Counted from the stretch's first letter, positions 11,223 to 23,355 are shown. The stretch is DNA of 64,000 nt from Otatea glauca (GCA_036346275.1 CM070719.1:17835185-17899184); one strand, 5' to 3'. Numbers and translations are program-made. The notes: generated by a model from the sequence alone, not told the origin.

Positions 11223-12854
11223 GCAAGTGATGCTTTGACCATTTTGATCCCAGTTTTTAAAATATATTTTGCTTTGAAATTATGCATGCTAAGTTAATTA
11301 AAAATGAATTTAAATTGATTTGGGTAATGTAGCTAATCCACCCATATTGTTATTTGCACCTTGAAATTACTATTTGTATGCCTTTAAATCATTGTCACCC
11401 TAGGATTGATTATACTCGTTGGATGTTAATATGGTGCCAACACAGGGGGGCTAGACCGTGAATAGATGCTTAGCCTTGCAACGAGTCATCGAAGATTTTC
11501 TGAAAAATGCAACAATGCTGATTAATGACATATGGAATGTATTTGAAAATGGTGTGGTGATGCCACGTGATGAAATTGAGGTACAGAGACCTGTGTGGTT
11601 CTGTACCGATGTTGAGTTATTATTGGCATGTGTTGCACAATAATCAACTGGGTGGGAAATGATTTAGACTGGGGCAAGTGGCAAGAGGCTTTGTGCCAGG
11701 TGGGCCTGTGTGGCAATGGGCTAATGAGTGATGTGAATCTGTGTGCCACATTGGGCTGTGTGCCACTGTTGAGTGATGAAAGTCTTGCCTTGGTCAGTTA
11801 AGACTTCACCTTGCAAGTCTTTGAACTGAGTCACCCGTACAAACACATGTCTGATATGGGACAAACCTAGTTGATTAGGGTCCTGATATCTTTCCTCTGA
11901 TACCTCGGGGTGACAGTACACGGGGGTGTATCTGTGGGGGGAGCGTACCTGTGCTACGGCTTGGTGCCCATCCAACGGTGTTGGTCTGTCCTATACTTCG
12001 GCTCTGTGTGAGGGGCGTGATAGTGAAGGCAATACCGGAGAGGTTCATTGGTTAAGGTAGAGGTTCCTGAAAGGCTTTGTTGCGGACAATCACCTGTGGG
12101 GTGAGCGGCTGTATCTTGTGGGTAAAGTGTACAACCTCTGCAAAGTGTCAAATCTATTCGAATAGCCGTGTCCACGGTATTGGGCATTGCTTGGGGATTA
12201 CAGTCAAGGGTCAGATCTTCAAAAATAAAATGTGGAATGGGTGGCTGTGTGCCAGTGTGAAAATAAATTATTAAGGCTGTGTGCCAAGTTTGCGGAGAAA
12301 AACAGTTTAAATAACTTAGTACTATTATTAACTGCTTCAATGCTTTTAATCTAAATAAATTGTTAATTTAAAAATGTTGTTTGATGCAAATGAACCAAGT
12401 AAGCCAATTCTTTGGAATAAGTCTTGCATATAGTAATAGCCATGCATTCTGTGCATTACTTGTTGAGTGCCTTGAGTACACACCCCCTTGCTTATCAACA
12501 CAACTCAGTGGAGGAGTCGACGCTGGCATGGGAAGAGGATTTCATCGAGGAACCGGACAACTAGGGAGCAAGCCCAGTCGGATGCTTGTGGCATATTGAT
12601 GGGTTTCTGCGTAGTTTATTTATTTTCCGCTGTCTTCTTTCTTACTCTGATAATGTAAGCCCTACGTGGCTAATTTATGTAAGGAGACCATAAGGTCGTA
12701 CAATTCAGTTTATATAAATGTTTGCACTATTTATGGTATCGCTGTAATGTCTGCAATGTGCAACCCTGTAAAGACTGTGTGTGCTAGCGTGATCCTGGAC
12801 TGGCACAGAATGCACAGAGGGTCTGGATTCTCAGATTCGGGTCGTGACACTGAA

Positions 12855-14460
12855 TCCTTAGAAGCATGTAATTCAAGTTCGTTATTTCTAGTAGATAGCT
12901 TCCTAAGGTGAGTGCTCATGGCATCAATTTCAGCAAGCAATTTAAGGAAATTTTTAGACGATGCACTAGTGTGAGCATGAAGAAAACTAGCATCTATAGG
13001 AATAACATCAACAGAATCAGTACTAGCATTCTTCAACCTAAGACTATCTAGCTCAGACAACATACTATCATGCATAGTCCTTAGGTTCTCAAGCTCCACA
13101 AGTAAGGTATCACACAGAGAACAATCATTAGAGACTCGGGAGGGAGAAGATCTAAGAGAAGTTAACTCTCGAGTCAAGGTACCTACTTTCTTCTCTAGCT
13201 TCATACACTTATCTCTAGCTCTAGCATGAAATTTTTCTAGCATGCAGAAATCTTTATTGAGTTGATCATAGGAGGTTACCTCGTCCGAGGCACTATAGAG
13301 CTCGTAGTCGCTGATGCCGTTGGTGTCTGCCATGAAGCACATCCCGGTGAAGTCGTCGCCGCCTTTGTTCTTCTCTTGTGGATTATCCTCACCTTCGTCG
13401 CTCTAGGTCTCCGTGTCAGAGAGGTTGATGTTGTCGAGTGCGGCAAGGACACAGTGGAAGAGCTTCTTGTTCATCGAGAAGTTGTGGTACTTCTTCTCAT
13501 ACGTCGGGTTGCGAGCTGGAGGCTTTTTGTAGTTGCGGTTCTTGTCGGTGTAGTTGATCTTTCCCGAATTGCTAGAGTCGTTCTTACCTTTCCCCAGCTT
13601 GGGGCAGTTTTCCCGAATGTGGTTGAGGCCACCACACTCAAAGTAGGTGATGATATCACCTCTCTTTCTCTCTCTCACCCTCTTATAGGCATGAGAAAAT
13701 TTGTGAGCTAGAAGAGCAAGCTCATTTTCTGAAAAAATTTCCAGCTATTCATCGTTTAGCTCACAAAGGGCGAAAAGAGAGGAACCAACTGAAATCTCAG
13801 AAGAGAATCTAATGGGATCGGTGACCAAGGCCATCGACTGCGACTTTGTCTTACGAGAGACAACGTCGATCTCATGAGTCTTAAGTCGGGAATAGAGCCT
13901 GTCAAGAGTCAAGGTCGATAAGTCTGTGGTGTCCTTAATAGTGGTCACCTTCATCTCCCAAACCCGAAGATCAAGTGTGGTCTAAAAGTGTTGAGCATTC
14001 TTCGAGTCAAGGTATGTGCAACCAACTGCACGAAGATCGCCCAAGATCCCTGTGAACCGATCAAAACACTCAACAAGGGTCTCGCCAGCGTGCTGCTCAA
14101 ATTAGTTGTAGTCACGCTTGAATTGATCCTGTCTCACCGTCTTGATCTAGATGGTGCCCTCATGGTAAGCATCGAGGGTCAACTAGACCTGGTGAGCATA
14201 TCGTAGGTGAGAGATCCTGTCGTACTCACTGTGGCTAAGGCCCTATATGAGGATGTTACTTGCCTTAGCATTTGCCTTAACGTTAGCCATATTGCCGACC
14301 GTGACGTTTTCATCGGTAGGAACCTCAGACGGGAGCTTCACTTTCTGCCAAATCAGGAAGCCCTGGGCGGTGATGTACGACTCCATTGTCGACTTCCAAA
14401 AAGGAAAATCAACTCTAAAAAAGATAGGAGGCTTGATGGAATACTTGTCCAACACCATGG
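12855..14460 (-). pseudogene. Copia gag remnant, N-terminal half
   Basis: From 14460 downward: a start MVLDKYSIKPPIFF with FPFWKSTMESYITAQGFLIW, the UBN2-type N-terminal gag signature of copia elements; TTIKDTTDLSTLTLDRLYSR near 13945; a basic region with zinc knuckle YFECGGLNHIRENC near 13640 (first ligand Cys is Tyr); then a long Leu/Glu/Lys heptad-rich coiled coil (13342-12855). Several frames are needed, so it is dead. It continues at 7876 after the solo LTR, where the protein reads ...ASKDSV then SSCVGCMQLKL. Gag forms the nucleocapsid of the retrotransposon particle. The extended coiled-coil gag suggests SIRE/Maximus (inference). Confidence 0.8.
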
Positions 14461-14500
14461 CTCTTGAAACCGGTCAAAATCTTTGGAAAAGCAAAACCGA

Positions 14501-14512
14501 GCTCTGAAACCA
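14501..14512 (-). other. Primer binding site of the copia element
   Basis: On the minus strand TGGTTTCAGAGC immediately follows the LTR end (two bases between). It differs by one base from TGGTATCAGAGC, the usual initiator-Met tRNA complementary PBS of plant copia elements. Confidence 0.75.
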
Positions 14513-14514
14513 AT

Positions 14515-15760
14515 TGAAGGACCGAAGAGGAGATCAGAGGGGGGGGTTGAATGATCACAATTAAAATTTTCCCCACTAAATGGATCCAACCAAAACCTCA
14601 CTTGAAACACTTAAATGCAAAGGAGCAAAATAGAGAAAATATTGGTCTTGAACTTGCTCATGAGGTTGTGATAATCAAGATGATCTTGGATATTCTCCCA
14701 CTTGTCACAGCAAGCAAGAACACAAGAAAAAACCTCAAACGTGATCTACAAAAATTTCTCAAAGATTAAGCAAAGAGATCGAGTTCTTGCAAAGGATTGC
14801 CTAGATGATGAGGATATGATCTAAAAAAGATTCATCCATCAATCAAACATTCTCGGCATAAGAAGCACAAGCAAATAGAAGGAGGGGAGGCAAATCTAAC
14901 TTGCGAGAATATAAATTGCAAGAAATTAAATTGCGGAATTTAAAAGCAAGTAGGAGGGGAGGCAAATCCAACTTGCGAGAATATAAATTGTGGAATTTAA
15001 ATGTTGAATTTAAGACATAATGTAAATGCTAAAATTAAATTCAGAAAAGTAAGGAACTAAAATTTTATTTCTTTGGAGGAAGGTTTACAAAGCCTCACAA
15101 CAAGGTGGGCAAAAAGCTCAAAGCAGCACACAAAACATTCAAGAGGGGAGAGTTACCCCTACCCCTCTATTTATACTACTCATGAGTCATCCTCCACCCT
15201 TGGATGAGTTCTACTTGGCCCTCAAATAACCTCATCAAGGGTTGAGATTGAGTCATCCTCCACCCTTCGATGAGTTCTACTTGACCTTCAAGAAACCTCA
15301 TCAAGGGTTAAGATTCACTCAAGCTAACTTGACCACTACTCTATCCTCTAAACCGTAATCCAACGGCTCTCCTTGATCCGAGCAGCTTCAAATTAGCATC
15401 TCAGCCATTCATTTGTCTTCTAGGCTTTGCAGCGACTCCGTCTCTGGTCATCTTTCGACGATCCCTGACCGTTTGGACCTCCGACGCACCTCATCTAGTC
15501 CCAGTCATCCTCCGCCTCACCATTATAATAATTATCCAATTGCTAAAAATAAATCAGATCCCTACATCAAATACAGTCAAATACTCATCACCGACATGGG
15601 TAAACCTCCACATGGTCTTTCATTTACCATGTTAAGGGATTTGTGACCACCAAGATGGATAGTCAGATCATGCATCACTGCGTGAGCCACAGTGGAGAAC
15701 TAGGGAATCTTCCACTCAAGGGACTAACCAAAAGCTCCTACACTGGATATGCAAGCTTCA
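14515..15760 (-). mobile_element. 5' LTR of the minus-strand copia element
   Basis: On the minus strand it ends ...CCTTCA just before the PBS. Its probable start is at 15760 (TGAAGCTTGC), giving matching TGAAG/CTTCA termini and a length of 1246 bp; the 14515 end is firm, the 15760 end is inferred. It holds two internal tandem duplications: ~71 bp (GGAGGGGAGGCAAATC at 14881 and 14951) and ~67 bp (GAGTCATCCTCCACCCTT at 15184 and 15251). The partner 3' LTR is absent, since the element is truncated near 6400. Confidence 0.6.
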
Positions 15761-18093
15761 TGGAATTTACATGAACGCATTTGTCCGGGTGGTAGAAACT
15801 CGTGTTGCAAAATGGCAAGCACCTCCATAGGAAGCCCTTTCTAAGGAGTTAGCAGCTCCACCTCCCCCAGCCGCCATGCACCGTTGCCTCTAGCCACCAA
15901 GCATCGCCACCCGAAGGAGCCCTATGCGTCGCGCTTATGTGCACCGCCACTCCTGCGTCGAGCCGCCATCGGTGTCATTTGTCGACCGGTGTCACCAAGG
16001 TGCCTCATTGTGTCACTATTGACGCTGCCATGCTAGCCGGGCTGCGCACCACCACACCGACTGTGCTCTGGATGTGCCCTGGTGATGTCTCTCTCCATCT
16101 TTTTGCATTCCTCATCAAACGGTGCATCCGATCTGAGATCCGTTCATGTCACCAGGTGCAGGAGGTGTTGAGGATCTTGGAGGATGTGATGTAGGAGTTT
16201 CGAGAAGTATGAAGGAGTGGGAATGTGCGGGAATCACAGAGAATCACCGACATTGATGTTTCCAACGGATCTTCAGGACGCAAGTATAAATCCTAGATCA
16301 TCGTTGGTCATATTGGCATTGTAGTGGAGCTATGCTATGGTTGTTTTGTTGGTAGATGTGGTATTTGGAGAGCAATGGGATGGAGTTTGGGAGAGATCGG
16401 TATTCGTTTAATAGTGATATTTGTTTTTGGGGCAGGTTTTTGGGTACTTACGGCTAGTTTCATGGCATGTATAGGTTTTAAAAATATATATTGTTGTCTA
16501 AAGTTTCATTAGAGCACAAGAATGTAAAATTTGCTTAAGATGTTTGAAAGTTATGGTTTGAAGAAGATTGCTGTCCAAAAATCGGTCGCTGCTAAGAGTA
16601 ATTGTGTTAACTGCTGTTTGGAGGTAGATAATGGATGAATTAAATTATGTCTATAACTAGATAAAGCTAGATAATGTTCCCTAAATGCTAGAGATTCTAT
16701 GTTTTGCTATATTTGGAGTTGTTTAAAAATAGTTACGAAATTATGAAGTCTACTATCCAATGAAACAATAGATCGATCTTCAAGGCTGGAAACAAAAGGT
16801 TAAATGAATTAATTGAAAAATAGGTATATCTAGAAATTTGTAGATAGTCTCATGTAGTTTTCAGAATATATTTACAATGTTTAGACTCTTAAGCTAGGAG
16901 TTACGGTCTTCCAACCACGGAACAACAAAGCGAAAATTGTCCAGTAAGGGGGAAAGTTAAGACCAGGATAGTGCGTAGGAGCGATATTGTTATGTTTGAT
17001 GTATGTACTATTATGGCATGCTTTTTTATATGGGTTTACCTACTGTAAGAGGTGTGATTATGGGTGTGGCTTCAAACGCACGCCATTCCATTCCATCTGG
17101 GTAAAAAGGCAAGTGCATGGTAGAATGATGATATGCGTTGTTAATTCTTATTGTTGTTGTTGGTAATTTGTTATCATATTAATTTACATGATTCGTTTTA
17201 TTTATTATAAGAATGATATGATGATGAGATTAATAGAGATGATGAAATATGTTAATGTTGATAAATCATGTCTTTTACATATGTTACATTCATGATGGAA
17301 AAGAGGTGACCTGTGTGAGCCTCTATGACTCACTTGGTGTAGGCATGAAAGACCTATTTTGGTAGGCAAATCCACAGGATGGAGGGATTGAGAGGGTGCG
17401 ACATTGACGGGTGTGTACTCAGCCATTCTAGTATACGATATGTGATGAGCATATAAGCATGTAGACATAATTGCATGTCATATCTAATGAGTAAAGATGA
17501 TTAATGAGATAAATAGGACAAATTGTTATGTTATTGTTGTATTATGTACTTGTTGAGTCGTGAACTCGTCTTTACTTATTTTAATGTTTTAAGTAATCAT
17601 TAAAGGCAACATGCATATGATGGGAGTAGTGCCATTATGTCACTTGTCACTTCATCTTTCATAACTATCTAGTATAAGTGATCACTCTTGAGATAATAAA
17701 GTGTGAGGCTAGTTTAGTTGATGAATATTCGTATTCAAAATAATGATCATGTGAACTTAGTTGGAATTTAATGTTAATGTAGGACTTTAGTTGTTTATTT
17801 AATTGTCTATATATTCTTGATCATCATTGTCGTCAAAGGTAAAGATTACACCCAGAGGCATATGATCTGGGCATACCCAAGTGCGAAGACCTTGGCGTAC
17901 CCAAGATTGTAGACTTGAGCATGCTTGGATGCGTTGTTCCAAGGTTTATTATTTTTTTAGTGTTTACGTTGTTACGCAAATGTACAGGTGTTAATTGTCT
18001 TCAAATGCTTGCTAAAATTATAGTTAAAATTATGTTGAAAGTGATGAAAAATATAAATGATATCTTGAGCACATAAAGTGCTGGAGTGTTACA
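15761..18093 (+). mobile_element. Probable 3' part of a truncated long gypsy-type LTR
   Basis: No gene is supported. A GC-rich block (15850-16200) is followed by AT-rich sequence ending ctggagtgttaca at 18093, the inverse of a TGTAACACTCC start and similar to the end style of the 7882-12849 LTR. The 5' terminus is not found. Phrases such as AATCGGTCGCTGC and GGAGTTACGGTCTTCCAA resemble long-LTR sequence as I know it. Small ORFs at 15937-16194 and 16324-16512 show no motif. Confidence 0.4.
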
Positions 18094-18226
18094 TGTGTGC
18101 CCCGCATGAACAGTACCATGGTGTTATAGCACCATGCAAATAGTGTCGCGGTGCTAGAGTACTCACATCATGGCACAGATACAATGGCAAATCTTTTGGA
18201 GAGAAAAATGGTATTTAGTTGAGAGT

Positions 18227-20414
18227 TCATGGACTCTGTTCTTTTGCGTCTGGCTGACTGGTTGCCACTTTGGTAACTTTTGCCTGCTCGACGTCATGAA
18301 GCTTTTTGGGTGCTTCCTTGCATTTGCTGTAAATAAAGTACACAATCAACTGAAGGATGCCCATTAAACAGCCAATAGAGTTTGGTGCCTTCATAAGAAA
18401 ACAACTAGGTCAGTATGACAATTGATGATATAGTGTGTTTTATTGGTAAAAACAATCTTACACTCACCGTGACAAAAGGATCCCTTCCTAGGAGTCCATA
18501 TGCCGTCCAGCTTAAACCGGTTAAGAAGGTAAACAGTGACAAGTAGAAAGGCATGAACTCCACGCTTTTCGTCCTCATGACTTGTTTCTGCAATTGTGCG
18601 GAGGGCACAAAATTTAAATTTTAAGATGATGTACCAAAGCAAAAAGCCTTAATTACATGTCTATCTGAATGCATTTTGTTTCTGTTGTACTTTGGGATAT
18701 GATAAGTTTTCTACTGCTTGTAACTTTTTTTTTGTTATGGAACACATCTTAGTTTTCTACTGCTTGTAACATGCGTTTTCTTTATTAAATCATTTAGTCA
18801 ATCTAAGATTCTTGTTGCAAGGTTTTATCGTGAAACCTTTTTTTTTTATCTGTAATCCGTGATTCTGGAGCCACAATAAAGTAGTAGTACTACTCACCAC
18901 AGCAGCCAGCGGAGAGCTGTACATCGATATGGATGTCACTAGACCAATACTACCAACAAACACCTTGCGCATATGGTTGGTGTGGATTGAATAGCTTGAG
19001 AAAAATACAGTCATGCCGAAGATTGTCAGGATCAGAGATACCATTAACATGACAAGTTTCTGCAAGAAAATATAAGGTAGTGTTAGGATCATTGATTAGA
19101 TCATGAATAATTAAATCCTTTAAAACCCTATATTCGCATGCATTGAAACTTGTAATTATTCATATTACTACCTAGATGGGACTAATCTAATGACACGATT
19201 TTCTTTTTTCTTTACTCAGAAGGCAGATGTTTGTTCTTTTTAGCAGAATAAGTAACATTTTGTAATTTTCTTATATAGATCAAAATTTGGCGCTATAAGC
19301 TATTATTACATATTTGCTTTGAAGCCATTGCTTCCTGTATAAATTGATGCAAGAAACCACCACTGTGTTAGTTTGCATCTTAGAAATATTAGTTATACAC
19401 TTACATGACCTCTTGCTGACCAGAACAATGTGAAAATTTACGCTTGCCAGAGTTCCAGGCCTCAACAAATGCTACTACGATGCAGGCAAAAGAAAAAACT
19501 ATATCTGACTGACTTAAAAGCTTGAACCGAACATATATTGCATTCCAAATTCTAATGGATCCAGGGGCGAAGCCAGGCCTGGCCCAAAAACCCAATGCAA
19601 ATTCTGTTGAATATTTACAAAAATTCATAACTTAACCCAATACACTTTGAGCTAGCCCAGGCCGGCCCGAGGCTTGGGTCTGGGCTGGCTCCGCCCTTGA
19701 ATGGATCTAAACATGATCAAGTAAATATCAGTATGAGTTCCAAAAAAAATAAGTATCAGTATGCAGAATTTCTACTGTACCGGAAGCATGGCTGTTGTTT
19801 AGATATCGTAATTTTGTTGATACTGCTTATCTTGTCTAAGTAAAAGAACGTAGTTGTCGTACTATTTATTTCAGTGCGCCAAATCTATTATGAAGTGAAT
19901 AGAAGCTGTTAAGATACTAAAGGAACAACGTGATTTCTTCAGACAGCTTACCTTCTTTTCTCTTGGTGCAAACCATATGTATATACTGATGAATACGGTT
20001 TCAAAGAGTACTCCTAGTATGCAGATGCTGCAGAGTGACAAGTTCTCCCACCCAGAGCTCACCACTGGCAAGCTGTACCAAGTGTAAATGAGGGCGCTGA
20101 AGCAAGCTAAGATATATGGTATGCAGGAGAATTCTTCTACGCTGGCCTTGTTTATCACTCTTTTGAATGTTAATCTGGAAAACAGTCACATACATATAGC
20201 GGTAAGCATGCAATACGTGAAAATTTCTTATCATATCAGTTTAGGATGTAATCACGTACATTGGTGCTGCATAGAGGAGCGTACAAACTGCACATCCTGC
20301 AAGAAAGAAACGTGGCGGTGTTAAAAAGATGAAGTGAAATTAATTTAATAATTAGCTTCTGGATAGAAGATACGTACCTATAATTCCCACGATTTCACGT
20401 ATGCTAGTAACCAT
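18227..20414 (-). CDS. SWEET3: SWEET sugar transporter, intact six-exon gene, 246 aa
   Basis: Exons in transcript order: 20414-20378, 20296-20260, 20174-19952, 19059-18898, 18587-18468, 18388-18227. All five introns are GT-AG and the joined frame is open from ATG to TGA. SWEETs are plasma-membrane or tonoplast uniporters moving glucose or sucrose down gradients, built from two three-helix MtN3/saliva repeats around a linker helix. Visible signatures: EIVGIIG start, KASVEEFSCIPY and RTKSVEFMPFYLSL (equivalent loops of the two repeats), YTWYSLPVVSSGWEN, SPLAAV, and TM7 PNSIG with conserved Asn196. The usual TM3 pocket Asn (TIN.LG) is Cys76 here. The tail is short and polar (residues ~215-246). 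The two 37-nt first exons are typical of the family. Similarity to grass SWEET3a/b is from memory; clade I is firm, the number less so. TATA box at 20501-20510. Long intron 3 holds a MITE. Confidence 0.93.
19563..19700. mobile_element. hAT-like MITE, 138 bp, in SWEET intron 3
   Basis: Termini AGGGGCGAAGCCAG and its near-inverse CTGGCTCCGCCCTTGA, flanked by 8-bp direct repeats ATGGATCC (19555-19562) and ATGGATCT (19701-19708). An 8-bp duplication with GGGCG termini fits non-autonomous hAT elements. It lies about 390 nt from the splice donor and does not touch coding sequence. Confidence 0.85.
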
Positions 20415-20500
20415 TCTTTTGCTCTGATGGCAATAATAGTCCTGCGACAGGAGGCCGGGAGCTAACTGTGCCAATGTTGCAATGTTTACAATAACGGTGG

Positions 20501-20510
20501 CCTATTTATA
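20501..20510 (-). promoter_or_regulatory. TATA box of the SWEET gene
   Basis: TATAAATAGG on the minus strand, a consensus plant TATA box, 87 nt upstream of the ATG, implying a 5' UTR of roughly 55-60 nt. No TAL-effector or hormone element can be assigned by eye. Confidence 0.7.
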
Positions 20511-20519
20511 ATAAAAAAT

Positions 20520-22180
20520 GTTGTGTAAAGCAGGGATCAGAGATATGTTGCTCAAACCACTAGTGTTGGAATATTATTCGGTGCTCGTTGCCATAAAAAA
20601 AAGAGAATATTACTTGGTGAACCACTTGGTTTTCTTTCTCAGATGAAAAACAATGTATTTGGCAAATGCAAAATAATGCTGACATACTCTTTCACAGTTT
20701 CGAGCACTGGCATCTACCTAGCTACTAAATTCCACTTATGCACCAAGAATCATAAAAACTATCATGTTTTATTCTTGCCCTTTGTTTCTGTAGGACTTGG
20801 TACTATATATGTTAGAGCATCTGTTGTGATTTATAAGAAAGTGAGACGCAGATATGGTGCAGAACTTTTTAGATTTGCTTGATCATGCAGATATATGATA
20901 ACATTAAAACATCTTACTAATTTATACTCCAACTATTAATCCTAGGTGGCTGCACAGGGACAAGAAAATGGTAAAAGAATCGATTAGTTTCATTTGTTAT
21001 TCATGTTCTAATTAATATGTATACTCTACGTTGGTTATTTTAAATAGTAGTCACTGTGGTGCATTAATTCCTATTTTTATAAAAGAACTGATGCTGTTGC
21101 TATGGCCTGATTTACACATCATTTTTTATTAATGATTATTGCCAGTAGAAATTCCTATGGACAGTAGAAAACTGGGGCTTTATTTGTTGGTTCGCACGAG
21201 GTATTTGTGGTTCCCTCGTCTTGAGGTTCATTCGAGAGGGACCAAAATAATAAAAATAAATGTGAAGGGGGCTACATACGTACACTCTTCCTCTTGTTGT
21301 CGCTGAGGTAGAATATGCTGAAGAATATGAATGTTTATGCACATGAGGCTATGAGCGATCTGATTCTGAGTCGCGGGGCTACATATTAAGATATTCAATA
21401 TCAAACATTTGATTACACACATTTTTTTAGTTTGATTCCAGTAAGAGTTGTCAAACAGTGTGAATACAGTTACATGAACCCTGCATACTGAAGGGTGCCT
21501 TTTTCTAGCATTTGTAAAAGGGTGTTGTTCGACTTGTTGCTCACGGTGAGAGATGCACAAATTTTAAATGGTCTTTACAGGTCAGGAAGCCTCAAACTTT
21601 ACATTTTTTTATCTCTGCTTTTGACTCATCAAGACAGGCGCACAGTTACTGAAGTAACCATTATGCTGCTCTAGACTCTAGGTCTGACTTCTGATGCCTG
21701 GCTATTTGATGACAGAACAATTGCATGCGTTATCTTGATAAAAGAATTGATGCTTCGCTGATTCCCATGCATTCTTGCAATGGAACAAATTGCACTTTTC
21801 TGATAATTCCGATGCTGTTGGCCGGTTACCTCTCATTTGGTTATCTTTAGAAAGCATCACACTGTTTTATTTCGAGTCGTCACTTTTATAGCTCGCAAAT
21901 TTATTTTTGTAAATATGATTTTTTTTCAAACATAATTGTAAAAACAATCCCATCATCGATCGTAAAAGTATAGACATGTGTCACTTGCTGCGCTAGAGGA
22001 CCACGGTAAGCTCCTACTGAGGTCCCACGTCTCGCCAAGAAATTTGTGACATTAATTATTCATTTAGTTAATTAATCACTTAATTAATTTATTAATTAGT
22101 CACTTATCTAATTAATAACTTAGTTAATGACTTTTGCTTAATTAAATATGTTCATTAATGCCACCGAGCTATAGCAATGC
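20520..22180. other. Intergenic AT-rich DNA upstream of the SWEET gene
   Basis: I see no supported gene. Short ORFs (20643-20882 plus, 21228-21560 minus) lack motifs. 22045-22145 is a run of TAATTAATCACTTA-type repeats. Part of the first kilobase may be promoter. Confidence 0.4.
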
Positions 22181-22186
22181 TGGTAG

Positions 22187-22857
22187 GTGCTCCTCCAAGC
22201 TCTTGTTGCCTCCTGCTATAATATAGGAGTACGACAGGTAACACGTATCGTCTATCGGTGTTTTTATAGTCGAAGATGTACTATTTTTGCAATTGCATTC
22301 GAAAGGGGGATAAATTTGCAAGAAAAAACTTGTCAGGAGGCTAAAAAAAGTGATGGATTCGTTTTGTTTATCAATGTTTTTTTTTTTCGATACATGATTT
22401 CACAAATGCCACTAATTTATGGACTACCAGTACCATGTAGATTTGTTCTGTCCCTTAGCACCTTAGGCCTGGTCTTTGTCTTTTGGCCCCGATCACAGCT
22501 TGTGCAAATAGGTGGTGAAGAATATCATCGAAGAAAATGCATGTTTTTCAGCTGTGGTATTATCGTGTTGATGTCAAGAATTCCATTCATGTAATAGTAC
22601 TGCTGAAAGGCTCTCGGGCCAGGGGATCAAGGCTGGAGCGGCCAGATCTTAGGTGGATGAGAAGCGGCTTTGTATTTCTTGCAAGGTATTTTGGATCCTT
22701 CAATTTCTCTTCCGCTTTGATCTCGAGCATATCCTCAGGAGAAGGTACTTGGTTCTTGAGAGGCCTCATGTTTGTCGGCAGGCATCTACAGAGAAAAGAA
22801 TACATACAAGAGGAGGAATCCCTCTATCTTGCTGAAGAGGCGATTTGGTGCCTCTAA
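22187..22857 (+). other. Overlapping ORFs of unknown status
   Basis: A 135-aa frame (22187-22594) overlaps a 106-aa frame (22537-22857), and the minus strand has a 72-aa frame (22805-22587) rich in charged residues. Higher GC at 22600-22860 hints at an old exon or gene fragment, but no domain is recognised and strand cannot be decided. The phrase GGCATCTACAGA...GAGGAATCCCTCT occurs twice (22780 and 22903), a short local duplication. Confidence 0.2.
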
Positions 22858-23280
22858 CGAAGTAAATAAAGGATCTGGTTCGATTGCATGAATTGTTATC
22901 TGGCATCTACAGAAGAGAATACAGTAGAGGAATCCCTCTTGTTCAAAAATGCATTTTGCCTAACGTTGAAGAACACCTGAGCAGGTATACGACGATTTTT
23001 TTTTAAGGTATATGAACTTTCAATTCACCATCCAACCATCTATTATCTTATTAAACCAACGTTAAATTAAAGGAGCTTCTACGTTTTATTCTAAGAGATT
23101 AGAAGTTCTTACAATAGAGAAAAAGAGAGAGATCTAATGCTTATTTAGCTAGGTCTAGATTACAACGATGTAGATTAGTTAGATTTATATACGAGAACAT
23201 TATAGTTCTATATGAAATACAACTTTATTTCAAATTATAACCATTACAGTGGTGTAACAAATACAATTCTATTTACATAC

Positions 23281-23282
23281 AT

Positions 23283-23355
<73 letters not shown>

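Larger units (their letters stand above)
7882..12849 (+). mobile_element. Long gypsy-type solo LTR (Del/Tekay style), itself interrupted
   Basis: Starts TGTAACACCCTAAAT and ends ATTCGGGTCGTGACA, giving imperfect terminal inversion TGTMACRMCC. It is flanked by CTGAG (7877-7881) and CTGAA (12850-12854), a 5-bp target duplication with one mismatch. After subtracting the nested solo LTR and its duplication (1349 bp) it is about 3.6 kb. It has no PBS, PPT or Pol, so it is a solo LTR left by LTR-LTR recombination. The order AT-rich start, GC-rich block (8210-8650 plus 9998-10900), short acidic coding-like segment (11142-11222), AT-rich 3' part matches long LTRs of Del/Tekay chromoviruses as I know them; that assignment is inferred. 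ORFs in it (10288-10677 minus, 11954-12340 minus and others) are not genes. Confidence 0.8.

Noticed and set aside
10288..12340. Several 60-130 aa ORFs in GC-rich sequence
   Set aside because: They lie inside the long solo LTR bounded by CTGAG/CTGAA; no motifs, no conservation with other LTR copies.
13262..13711. 149-aa plus-strand ORF rich in Val/Leu
   Set aside because: Antisense shadow of the copia gag coiled coil and zinc knuckle region on the minus strand.
22587..22805. 72-aa minus-strand charged ORF that looked protein-like
   Set aside because: Overlaps an equally long plus-strand frame; neither has a recognisable motif or splice context, so strand and coding status cannot be supported.
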